Shown: in pieces, positions 1-6,192 of the stretch
Layout of the letters: each line of letters opens with the position of its first letter
Position numbering within the stretch: the stretch's first letter is position 1
Origin: Alphaproteobacteria bacterium
GTDB taxonomy: Bacteria > Pseudomonadota > Alphaproteobacteria > ATCC43930 > CGMCC-115725
DNA length: 6,559 nucleotides
Direction of reading: 5' to 3'
Assembly: GCA_030039775.1 (NCBI GenBank)
Contig: JASHUX010000297.1
Span: forward strand, 1-6,559
The notes under the pieces: model-generated
Seen by the model: the letters and a program-made list of their open reading frames with translations, nothing else
Databases searched by the model: none
What the model was told of the DNA's origin: nothing
Translations under genes and position numbers: made by a program

Positions 1-3000
1 CGCAGTTCCTGTGGCGCAAGGTAGCCAAGGAAGGCGCCTCGACCAAGGGCGGCGAGACCTCGGCGCGCCAGGTGTTCGACCGCCTGGCCGGCACCTGGAC
101 CTATTGGGGCTGGAAGGGCGGCTATTTCGACGCCGAGGATGATGCCCGCACCTTCTTCGACGAAATGCGCTTCATGCTGGCCCGTCAGATGGGCGCGCCC
201 AACAGCCCGCAATGGTTCAACACCGGACTGCACTGGGCCTATGGCATCGACGGCCCGAGCCAGGGTCATTTCTACGTCGACTTCAAGACCGGCAAGCTCG
301 TGCAGTCGGCGACCGCTTACGAGCATCCGCAGCCGCATGCCTGCTTCATCCAGTCGATCGCCGACGACCTCGTCAACGAAGGCGGCATCATGGATCTGTG
401 GGTGCGCGAGGCGCGCCTGTTCAAATACGGCTCCGGCACCGGATCGAATTTCTCCAAGCTCCGCGGCGACGGCGAGAAGCTGTCGGGCGGCGGGCGCTCG
501 TCCGGCCTGATGAGCTTCCTCAAGATCGGCGACCGCGCCGCGGGCGCCATCAAGTCCGGCGGCACGACCCGGCGCGCGGCAAAGATGGTGACGGTCGATA
601 TCGACCATCCCGATATCGAAGCCTATATCGATTGGAAAATGATCGAGGAGCAGAAGGTCGCGGCACTCGTGACCGGCTCCAAGGTCGCACAAAAGCACCT
701 ACGCCGCGTGATGCAGGCGTGCCACGACAAGAGCGTGAAGACGCTCGGCGCCGGCCGCTTCGATCCTGCCAAGAACGCCGCCCTGAAGCAGGAGATCAAG
801 GCCGCGCGTCGCGCCATGATCCCTGAAAACTACGTGCAGCGCGTCATCCAATTCGCGTCGCAGGGCTATAGCGACATCGACTTCAAGACCTACGACACGG
901 ATTGGGATTCGGAAGCGTATCTCACCGTCGCTGGACAGAACTCCAACAATTCCGTGCGCCTCACCAACGAGTTCCTCGGCAGGGTGCAGGGCGACGGCGA
1001 ATGGAACCTGATCCGTCGCACCGACGGCAAAGTGCACAAGACACTGAAGGCCCGCGATCTGTGGGAGAGGATTTCCTACGCCGCCTGGGCCAGCGCCGAT
1101 CCCGGCGTACAGTTCGACACCACGATCAACGAGTGGCACACCTGCGCCGCCAGCGGCCGCATCAATGCGTCCAACCCGTGCTCCGAGTACATGTTCCTCG
1201 ACGATACGGCGTGCAATCTCGCCTCGATGAATCTGATGGCTTTCCGCCGAGAGGACGGTTCGTTCGACACGCCGGCCTTCGAGCATGCGACGCGGCTGTG
1301 GACAATCACGCTCGAAATCGCGGTGCTGATGGCGCAGTTCCCGTCGAAGGAGATCGCGCGCCTGTCATACGAGTACCGCACGCTCGGGCTCGGCTACGCG
1401 AATATCGGCGGGCTGTTGATGGCGATGGGCCTGCCCTACGACAGCGACGCGGGCCGCGCGCTGTGCGCCGCCATCACCGCGGTGATGACCGGCGTCGGCT
1501 ATGCGACGTCGGCCGAGATGGCGGGCGAGCTTGGCGCCTTCCCTGGCTACGCCGCCAACCGCGAGCCCATGCTGCGCGTGATCCGCAATCACCGCCGTGC
1601 GGCCCATAACGCGTCCGATGGTTACGAAGGCCTGTCTATCCTGCCGGTGCCGCTCGATGCCGCGAACTGCCCCGAACCGAGCTTGGTCGCGGCGGCACGG
1701 CGGGCCTGGGACCAGGCCCTCGAGCTCGGGGAGCAGAACGGCTATCGCAATGCCCAGGCGTCGGTAATTGCGCCGACTGGCACGATTGGCCTGGTGATGG
1801 ATTGCGACACGACGGGCATCGAACCCGATTTCGCCCTGGTCAAATTTAAGAAGCTCGCGGGCGGCGGCTATTTCAAGATCATCAACCGCATGGTGCCGCC
1901 TGCGCTGAAAGCGCTCGGCTATGACGACGAAACCATCGGCGCCATCACGCGCTACACCGTCGGGCACGGCAGCTTGGAGCACGCGCCCGGCGTCAATCAC
2001 GAAACGCTGAAAGCCAAAGGGTTCAACGCCGAGTCCATCGACGCGGTCGAGGGCTCGCTGGCGGCCGCGTTCGACGTCAAGTTTGCGTTCAACAAATGGA
2101 CGCTCGGCGAAGCCTTCTGCAAGGCGGCGTTCGGCTTCACGCAGACGCAGCTCGACGATCCGGGTTTCGACATGCTGTCGGCCCTTGGCTTCACCAAGAA
2201 CGAGATCGACGCGGCCAACACCTATTGCTGCGGCGCCATGACCCTTGAGGGCGCGCCGTTCCTGAAGCCGGAGCATCTGCCGGTGTTCGACTGCGCCAAT
2301 CCGTGCGGCCGCAACGGCAAGCGGCTTCTGTCCTGGGAAAGCCACATCCGCATGATGGCTGCCGCGCAGCCCTTCATCTCGGGCGCGATCTCCAAGACCA
2401 TCAACATGGCGAATGCGGCGACCGTCGACGATTGCAAGAAGGCCTATCTCCTGTCGTGGCAATTGGGCATCAAGGCCAACGCGCTTTATCGCGACGGCTC
2501 GAAACTGTCGCAGCCGCTGCAAGCGTCGCTCATCGGCGACGACCGCGACGACGACGACGCGGTCGCCGACCTGCTGGAAAAATCGCCGGCGGAGCGCGTG
2601 CCGCTCGTCGCCGAACGGATCGTGGAGCGGATCGTCGAACGCGCGGCCGCCGCCGAGCGGCACCGTCTGCCGCAACGGCGCAAGGGCTATACCCAGAAGG
2701 CCGTCGTCGGCGGCCACAAGGTCTATCTGCGCACCGGCGAATACGAGGATGGCAGCCTGGCCGAAATCTTCATCGACATGCACAAGGAAGGGTCCGCCTT
2801 CCGCTCGCTGATGAACAATTTCGCCATCGCGATCTCGATCGGTCTGCAATATGGCGTGCCGCTCGAGGAATTCGTCGAGGCTTTTACCTTCGTCCGGTTC
2901 GAGCCGTCGGGCATGGTCGAGGGCAACGACACCATCAAGATGGCGACGTCGCTGATCGACTATATCTTCCGCGAGCTCGCGATCTCGTATCTCGGCCGCA

Positions 3001-3425
3001 ACGATCTCGCCCATGTCCAGCCGGTCGATCTCACGCCCGATACGCTCGGCAAGGGCCAAGGCGAATCGAATCTGCCCGGCCGCGGCGACGGTGCCGTGCC
3101 GCGCGGCGTGGTCGCGGGCTATGTCCGCAGCAAGCTTACCCTGCTCCATGGCGGCGCTGGCGGCGGCGCGACAACGGCGCTTTCCCGTGACGGCAACAAC
3201 GCCTTGGCATTGACCACCGCGCTCGAGACCACCACCGCATTGACCGAAGCGCGGCTTGAAGAAGACGAAGCACCGATTTTTGACGCAAGAGCGGCACAAG
3301 TGCGCGCCGCTCGGATTAAGGGTTATGAGGGCGATAGCTGCGGCGAGTGCGGCAACTTCACCCTGGTAAGGAACGGAACCTGCCTCAAATGCGACACATG
3401 CGGCAGCACTAGCGGCTGCAGCTAG
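1..3425 (+). CDS. nrdJ: Vitamin B12-dependent (class II) ribonucleoside-diphosphate reductase NrdJ, 5' end missing
   Basis: Reduces ribonucleotides to deoxyribonucleotides in the cytoplasm, using adenosylcobalamin to create a thiyl radical, so it works with or without oxygen. The frame is open from the left edge (first full codon at nt 3) to TAG at 3423-3425, giving 1140 visible residues. Alphaproteobacterial NrdJ is about 1200-1250 residues, so roughly 80-110 N-terminal residues are missing; the GTG at 72 is internal. Visible landmarks: NSPQWFNTG, then HACF with the first redox Cys (342-344); NPCSE with Asn (1173), the presumed thiyl-radical Cys (1179) and Glu (1185); the partner redox Cys exactly 11 residues later (1212), the spacing of Thermotoga Nrd[26 protein letters not shown]. 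After an acidic/Arg-rich linker comes a TSCPD-like domain (about 2700-3015), a variable Ala/Thr linker, and a tail with six Cys (3339-3419), suited to zinc binding and active-site re-reduction. Oddity: Ala at 2409-2411 where Pro is expected (TINMPN). Any B12 riboswitch would lie outside the window. Confidence 0.97.
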   Translation, partial: QFLWRKVAKEGASTKGGETSARQVFDRLAGTWTYWGWKGGYFDAEDDARTFFDEMRFMLARQMGAPNSPQWFNTGLHWAYGIDGPSQGHFYVDFKTGKLVQSATAYEHPQPHACFIQSIADDLVNEGGIMDLWVREARLFKYGSGTGSNFSKLRGDGEKLSGGGRSSGLMSFLKIGDRAAGAIKSGGTTRRAAKMVTVDIDHPDIEAYIDWKMIEEQKVAALVTGSKVAQKHLRRVMQACHDKSVKTLGAGRFDPAKNAALKQEIKAARRAMIPENYVQRVIQFASQGYSDIDFKTYDTDWDSEAYLTVAGQNSNNSVRLTNEFLGRVQGDGEWNLIRRTDGKVHKTLKARDLWERISYAAWASADPGVQFDTTINEWHTCAASGRINASNPCSEYMFLDDTACNLASMNLMAFRREDGSFDTPAFEHATRLWTITLEIAVLMAQFPSKEIARLSYEYRTLGLGYANIGGLLMAMGLPYDSDAGRALCAAITAVMTGVGYATSAEMAGELGAFPGYAANREPMLRVIRNHRRAAHNASDGYEGLSILPVPLDAANCPEPSLVAAARRAWDQALELGEQNGYRNAQASVIAPTGTIGLVMDCDTTGIEPDFALVKFKKLAGGGYFKIINRMVPPALKALGYDDETIGAITRYTVGHGSLEHAPGVNHETLKAKGFNAESIDAVEGSLAAAFDVKFAFNKWTLGEAFCKAAFGFTQTQLDDPGFDMLSALGFTKNEIDAANTYCCGAMTLEGAPFLKPEHLPVFDCANPCGRNGKRLLSWESHIRMMAAAQPFISGAISKTINMANAATVDDCKKAYLLSWQLGIKANALYRDGSKLSQPLQASLIGDDRDDDDAVADLLEKSPAERVPLVAERIVERIVERAAAAERHRLPQRRKGYTQKAVVGGHKVYLRTGEYEDGSLAEIFIDMHKEGSAFRSLMNNFAIAISIGLQYGVPLEEFVEAFTFVRFEPSGMVEGNDTIKMATSLIDYIFRELAISYLGRNDLAHVQPVDLTPDTLGKGQGESNLPGRGDGAVPRGVVAGYVRSKLTLLHGGAGGGATTALSRDGNNALALTTALETTTALTEARLEEDEAPIFDARAAQVRAARIKGYEGDSCGECGNFTLVRNGTCLKCDTCGSTSGCS

Positions 3426-3452
3426 TCGCAGCGTTACACCGGCTTAAGCCTC

Positions 3453-3474
3453 CCGGCCCGTGCAATGGTAATGA
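3453..3474 (+). repeat. Imperfect direct repeat, copy 1
   Basis: A 22-base unit beginning CCGGCCCGTGCAATGG and ending AATGA. It matches 3609-3629 at 20 of 22 aligned positions: one extra G after CCGGCCCGT and one T/C difference. It lies between the nrdJ stop codon and the nrdJ terminator, so it would be in the 3' UTR of the mRNA. The flanking sequences of the two copies are not alike, so this is a short dispersed unit, not a larger duplication. Function unknown. Confidence 0.6.
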
Positions 3475-3484
3475 GGCAGAAATT

Positions 3485-3514
3485 GGGGCGCGGCTAACAC
3501 CGCGCCCCTTTTTT
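3485..3514 (+). terminator. Rho-independent terminator of nrdJ
   Basis: A perfect 9-bp GC-rich stem, GGGGCGCGG (3485-3493) with CCGCGCCCC (3500-3508), closes a 6-base loop. It is followed immediately by six T (3509-3514), then CTT. It starts 59 bases after the nrdJ stop codon on the same strand. This is the canonical intrinsic terminator form and should end the nrdJ transcript. Confidence 0.92.
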
Positions 3515-3553
3515 CTTCGCCGACGACTCGCCTTCGCGGCGGCGCGGCAATTA

Positions 3554-3587
3554 GAAAAGCCTCTCTCCGGTAGGAGAGAGGCTTCTC
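3554..3587. other. Strong 12-bp hairpin (possible second or minus-strand terminator, or REP-like palindrome)
   Basis: AAGCCTCTCTCC (3557-3568) pairs perfectly with GGAGAGAGGCTT (3573-3584) around the four-base loop GGTA. After one A/C mismatch, two further pairs extend the arms to 3554 and 3587. On the plus strand no T run follows. On the minus strand the stem is followed by TTTTCTAATT, so it could stop leftward transcription, for example read-through from the minus-strand RgpF pair, which shows no obvious terminator of its own. A dispersed REP-like palindrome is the main alternative. Confidence 0.55.
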
Positions 3588-3608
3588 GTATCACGGAACC
3601 GTATGCCC

Positions 3609-3629
3609 CCGGCCCGTCAATGGCAATGA
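3609..3629 (+). repeat. Imperfect direct repeat, copy 2
   Basis: A 21-base unit beginning CCGGCCCGTCAATGG and ending AATGA, the partner of 3453-3474. It lies 21 bases beyond the second hairpin, whereas copy 1 lies 10 bases before the first hairpin. No encoded product is evident. Confidence 0.6.
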
Positions 3630-3765
3630 CCTTCAAGGCTGATTTTATTGCAAAAAAATTTCGACTCGACCAGCAAAATCGACCGCTGCAATGCAAAAAA
3701 TTGTCGGATTCATCGCGAGTCGTCCTTGATCCTAGCGATCTTTCTGGCGACGGCGCTTCGAGGGG

Positions 3766-3799
3766 TCAATTATAATTTACTGTAAATAAAATAAATTTC
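3766..3799. promoter_or_regulatory. A+T-rich palindromic patch, candidate promoter or regulator site
   Basis: A patch of almost pure A/T in a GC-rich setting. It contains a perfect 10-base palindrome AATTATAATT (3768-3777), which includes an exact TATAAT (3771-3776) on both strands, and an overlapping inverted repeat ATTTAC-T-GTAAAT (3775-3787). No acceptable -35 hexamer sits 16-18 bases upstream on either strand, so a sigma-70 promoter is uncertain. If it drives the lipoprotein gene at 3946, the leader would be about 160 bases. No known operator consensus is recognised with confidence. Confidence 0.3.
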
Positions 3800-3934
3800 G
3801 GCATTGATGGCCTCGGCCCGCCCTCGGCGGCGCACTCGTCGGCCCGACCCTCGCCACAATGGCTCCAAAATCCGCCGGGTATGGTAGATTGCCAAACAGG
3901 GGCCCGATCGGGGAGCCCGCCGCATAGGGATACC

Positions 3935-3938
3935 GAGG
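3935..3938 (+). promoter_or_regulatory. Shine-Dalgarno GAGG for the small lipoprotein
   Basis: GAGG lies 7 bases before the GTG at 3946, an ideal spacing. It supports translation from this non-ATG start, which is also the start that gives a complete lipoprotein signal peptide. Confidence 0.65.
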
Positions 3939-3945
3939 CACCGAC

Positions 3946-4191
3946 GTGCTTAGACCGTCGCTCGCACTGACCAGCGTGTTGCTTGCTTTGATCGCGACCG
4001 GCTGCGATCAAGCCCGCAACAACGCCCCGATTCAAACCGCGGCAGCGCCGAAGAGCACGGCGCAAATCAAGCTCAATGCCGGTTGTCCTCTCGGGGCGGC
4101 GTCCCTCACCGGCATATCTGTGATCGAGAATGTGTGCCGACCGAGCGGGGCTACCTCGCCCCGCGGACCGGTGGGCACACCGACGCCCTAA
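3946..4191 (+). CDS. Small predicted lipoprotein of unknown function
   Basis: An 81-residue protein starting at GTG with a good GAGG ribosome site, ending at TAA. I do not recognise the family. Residues 1-19 form a short lipoprotein signal peptide: Arg3, then a hydrophobic stretch (LALTSVLLALIA), then ATGC with Cys20 as the predicted lipidated residue. The Ala at -3 is less usual than Leu but tolerated. Asp21 follows the Cys; in E. coli an Asp at +2 favours retention in the inner membrane, but this rule is less certain in alphaproteobacteria. The mature part is about 62 residues, low in complexity and rich in Ala, Pro, Thr and Ser, with Cys47 and Cys64 that could form a disulfide. The C-terminus is Pro/Gly-rich and probably unstructured. 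The gene stands alone and converges on the RgpF gene, with 18 bases between the stops. The signal peptide and ribosome site make it likely real. Confidence 0.7.
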   Translation: MLRPSLALTSVLLALIATGCDQARNNAPIQTAAAPKSTAQIKLNAGCPLGAASLTGISVIENVCRPSGATSPRGPVGTPTP

Positions 4192-4209
4192 GCGCGTAAG
4201 CGATTCGGC

Positions 4210-5130
4210 TTATCGGCGAGCGCGCAACGGCAAGCCGAACGCAAACACCCGAACGCCGTACAATCGGACTTGGAGCTTCCACCAGCGATCGCGCCGCGTG
4301 CGGGCGACGATGTGCAGTGCGTGCCACCGGCGCCGAAATGTGCCGAGTCGAAAATGGTAGTGCGGCGGGTCGTCGGCGCCGATCATCCGGCGCAGATGGG
4401 CGTCGATCAGCGCCCTCGGATAATGCCGATCGACGGCGGACAATGCCGCGCCTAAGGCCGGCACACGAAGCGGGTTGTCGCGGAACAACTGCGCCTTGAG
4501 CCAGGGCGCACGAAGCACGTCCACGCGATGCACATAGTCGCCGTGCAGAACCAGCGGCAACGCATCGGGCGCGATCAAACTGCCGAGCCGGTGACCGCGC
4601 GCCGTCAGCATCTCGCTTAGCCGGTTTTCGTATTGCCTCACCACCTCGTCGTGGCTCGGCTGCGGGATGACCGCCGGCCAGAAATCGCGAAACGCCGGAT
4701 CGGCCAAGACCGGCCGGCGGTAAACCTGAAAGTAGCTGTTAAGGTGGGTGACCGTACCGTCGCCGCCGGTGGCGGTGCCGCTCCAGCCGTCGCACGCGAC
4801 CGCGGCCATGCGGTCGAACGCTTCGGCGAACGGAAATACCGGCGCGTAACAGGAATCGTTGGCGAGAACGAGCTCGTCGCAATTATCGACCGCCGCGCCG
4901 AGATGGGCGATGCCGCGTTTCCAGCTGCCGAAATCGTATTCGCCGTGCCGGCCTGCCCAGACCAGTTCGGCGAGCCCGTCGAGCTTGGCGATTTCGACCG
5001 GAGGCAGGGGACTGTCCGACACGAAAAGCACGCGCGACGCAATCGCGCGCAGTCCGCGAAGGTAATAAAGGACGTACGCGTCGATGACGGCGTCGCGGTC
5101 GTAATGCGCGAAGATCGCAACCCGGTTCAT
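4210..5130 (-). CDS. RgpF-family (rhamnan synthesis protein F) protein, downstream paralog
   Basis: A 306-residue protein, ATG at 5130-5128, TAA at 4212-4210. It resembles the rhamnan synthesis F family (Pfam RgpF), whose streptococcal member helps build a rhamnose polysaccharide and is thought to be a glycosyltransferase. Motifs: IFAHYDRD (6-13), a Rossmann-like strand RVLFVSD (33-39), GEYDFGSWKRG (63-73), ELVLANDSCYAP (86-97), HLNSYFQVYRR (129-139), QLFRDNPLRVP (214-224) and a basic, aromatic tail with DDPPHYHFRLG (253-263) and RTRRDRWWKL (277-286). There is no signal peptide or clear membrane span, so it is probably cytoplasmic, perhaps membrane-associated through the tail. It starts 7 bases after the stop of the upstream paralog with no clear Shine-Dalgarno, which suggests translational coupling in one operon. 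It reads CDGWSGT where the paralog has CDVWGVT, so this copy has diverged at a family motif. Substrate unknown. Confidence 0.85.
   Translation of the reverse strand: MNRVAIFAHYDRDAVIDAYVLYYLRGLRAIASRVLFVSDSPLPPVEIAKLDGLAELVWAGRHGEYDFGSWKRGIAHLGAAVDNCDELVLANDSCYAPVFPFAEAFDRMAAVACDGWSGTATGGDGTVTHLNSYFQVYRRPVLADPAFRDFWPAVIPQPSHDEVVRQYENRLSEMLTARGHRLGSLIAPDALPLVLHGDYVHRVDVLRAPWLKAQLFRDNPLRVPALGAALSAVDRHYPRALIDAHLRRMIGADDPPHYHFRLGTFRRRWHALHIVARTRRDRWWKLQVRLYGVRVFAFGLPLRARR
4919..4953. repeat. 35-bp exact repeat inside RgpF paralogs, copy A
   Basis: Identical base for base to 5859-5893, offset 940. It encodes the most conserved protein block (GRHGEYDFGSWK, minus strand). Both genes keep the same synonymous codons here, although the rest of the two genes has diverged. 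A second shared block, offset by the same 940 bases, covers 4853-4880 and 5793-5820 with one difference and encodes ELxLANDS. Confidence 0.9.
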
Positions 5131-5137
5131 CGGCGGG

Positions 5138-6070
5138 TCATTGACGGCGGGCGAGCGGCAAAACGAACGCGAAGACTGTCACCCCGAGCACTTGTACATA
5201 GAGCTTCCACCACCGGTCGCGCCGGGTCCGGCCGAAGACGCGCAACAACGGGCCGCCGCGCCAGGACCAGCGAAACGCGCCGAGCCTGAAATGATAGTGC
5301 GGGGGATCGTCCCGCTTCGTAATCCGGCGCTGATGCGCATCGATGAGGCGGCGCGGATAGAAGCGATCGATGTCGGCCAACGTTTCGCCAAGCCGCGGCA
5401 CACGGGTCGGATTGTCGCGGAACAAGCTGACCTTGAGGCACGGCGAACGATATTCGGTCATCAGCCGGCGTACATAATCGCCGTGGACGGGTAGATCGAT
5501 CATGTCGGACGGGACAAGCGTACCGAGGCGATATCCGCTCGCCAACAACATCCGGCTCAGCCCCATTTCGTAGTCGGCGACGACGTCTTGTTTGTTGCCG
5601 CGCGGGGCGATGCCCATCCAGAATTCCGCAAAGCGCGGATCGCTCAAAACCGTGCGGCGAAACACCAGGAAATAACTGTTGATAAATTTCAGCCCTTCCC
5701 GGTCGCGATAGCCGGTTACTCCCCAAACATCGCACGGCACGTCGGTCATGCGCGCGAACGCCTCGCCGAAGGCGAAGATCGGCGCATAGCAAGAATCGTT
5801 GGCGAGAATGAGCTCGTCGCATCCGGTTAGCGCGCCGCCGAGATGCGCAATGCCGCGCTTCCAGCTGCCGAAATCGTATTCGCCGTGCCGGCCCGTTCGA
5901 AGGAGTTCCGCGACGCCGTCGAGTTTCGCGGTTTCGGATGTCGGCAGATCGCCGTCGGTGACGAAAACGACGCGCGCCGCGACCGTTCGCAAGCCGCGAA
6001 GATAGCGGAGGACATAGTCGTCAAGGATCGCGTCGGGGTCGAAATGAGCGAAAATCGCGAGGCGGTTCAT
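5138..6070 (-). CDS. RgpF-family (rhamnan synthesis protein F) protein, upstream paralog
   Basis: A 310-residue protein, ATG at 6070-6068, TGA at 5140-5138. It is the first gene of the minus-strand pair and aligns with its neighbour almost end to end, with more than half the residues identical by eye. It keeps the family blocks in order: IFAHFDPD (6-13), RVVFVTD (33-39), GEYDFGSWKRG (63-73), ELILANDSCYAP (86-97), CDVWGVT (113-119), INSYFLVFRR (130-139), SLFRDNPTRVP (215-225), DDPPHYHFRLG (254-264) and RTRRDRWWKL (281-290). Its CDVWGVT is closer to the usual family form than the downstream copy. The domain fills most of the protein; there is no signal peptide. The ribosome site is weak (GCGGAA about 7 bases before ATG). 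Its promoter should lie in the 122-base gap shared with the divergent methyltransferase gene. A role in surface polysaccharide assembly, probably sugar transfer, follows from the family; the actual sugar and acceptor are unknown. Confidence 0.87.
   Translation of the reverse strand: MNRLAIFAHFDPDAILDDYVLRYLRGLRTVAARVVFVTDGDLPTSETAKLDGVAELLRTGRHGEYDFGSWKRGIAHLGGALTGCDELILANDSCYAPIFAFGEAFARMTDVPCDVWGVTGYRDREGLKFINSYFLVFRRTVLSDPRFAEFWMGIAPRGNKQDVVADYEMGLSRMLLASGYRLGTLVPSDMIDLPVHGDYVRRLMTEYRSPCLKVSLFRDNPTRVPRLGETLADIDRFYPRRLIDAHQRRITKRDDPPHYHFRLGAFRWSWRGGPLLRVFGRTRRDRWWKLYVQVLGVTVFAFVLPLARRQ
5859..5893. repeat. 35-bp exact repeat inside RgpF paralogs, copy B
   Basis: The partner of 4919-4953, in the same orientation and at the equivalent codons of the upstream paralog. 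Direct repeats of this length 940 bp apart can recombine to leave one fused RgpF gene, or act as a start point for gene conversion. Confidence 0.9.
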
Positions 6071-6118
6071 CGGATGTTCCGCTCGGCAAGCTAGGGTAAT
6101 CGCGGCGTCGATGTCCAG

Positions 6119-6144
6119 GCCGGGGCCGACATTGCCCCGGCAAT
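6119..6144. promoter_or_regulatory. Hairpin and overlapping palindrome in divergent intergenic region
   Basis: GCCGGGGC (6119-6126) pairs perfectly with GCCCCGGC (6134-6141) around a 7-base loop. Its right arm is shared with a second inverted repeat, ATTGCC-CC-GGCAAT (6131-6144). The site is 48 bases before the RgpF start on one side and 48 bases before the methyltransferase start on the other. No T run follows on either strand, so it is not an intrinsic terminator. A regulator-binding site for the divergent promoters is possible but not shown; I could not pick out -35/-10 elements in the rest of 6071-6192. Confidence 0.4.
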
Positions 6145-6192
6145 CGGGTCTGCGCTAGCTTCGCCACACCCTTCCCTCGCTCCCGGGCGTCG

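Larger units (their letters stand above)
3426..3945. other. Intergenic region after nrdJ, no convincing gene
   Basis: These 520 bases contain no open frame with protein-like composition on either strand; the minus-strand frames at 3409-3696 and 3766-4065 lack recognisable domains. The stretch holds a perfect palindrome GGCTTAAGCC (3441-3450) 15 bases after the nrdJ stop, the nrdJ terminator, a second long hairpin, two copies of a short direct repeat, A-rich runs (3651-3658, 3695-3700), an A+T-rich palindromic patch (3766-3799), and a palindrome CCCGATCGGG (3903-3912) about 33 bases before the lipoprotein start. A promoter for the lipoprotein gene should lie in its right half, but I see no convincing -35/-10 pair. 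A small RNA cannot be excluded. Confidence 0.6.

Noticed and set aside
2540..2665. Repetitive GAC/GCG-rich stretch (Asp-rich then [10 protein letters not shown]) in nrdJ as a possible insertion
   Set aside because: The acidic and Glu/Arg-rich linker between the catalytic core and the TSCPD-like domain is a usual feature of this NrdJ type.
1365..3299. 644-codon open frame on the minus strand inside nrdJ
   Set aside because: It is fully antisense to a gene whose motifs are unmistakable, has no recognisable domain, and is an expected side effect of GC-rich third positions.
3409..3696. 95-codon minus-strand frame after nrdJ
   Set aside because: It runs through the nrdJ terminator and the second hairpin, its composition is Arg/Ser-rich as in shadow frames, and it has no domain.
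3766..4065. 99-codon minus-strand frame overlapping the lipoprotein gene
   Set aside because: It overlaps a better-supported gene, has Arg/Gly/Cys-rich shadow composition and no protein motif.
4145..4164. Hairpin GCGGGGC/GCCCCGC near the end of the lipoprotein gene, as a terminator
   Set aside because: It lies inside the coding region and no T run follows; GC-rich coding DNA gives such stems by chance.
4197..4212. Inverted repeat TAAGC-N6-GCTTA in the gap between the convergent lipoprotein and RgpF genes, as a terminator
   Set aside because: The stem is only 5 bp and neither strand has a T run after it, so it does not meet the form of an intrinsic terminator.
4633..5289. 218-codon plus-strand frame opposite the RgpF pair
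   Set aside because: It is antisense to both RgpF genes, crosses their junction and has no recognisable domain.
5127..5822. 231-codon minus-strand frame overlapping the upstream RgpF gene
   Set aside because: It is an out-of-frame reading of the RgpF coding sequence, which carries all the conserved blocks in the other frame.
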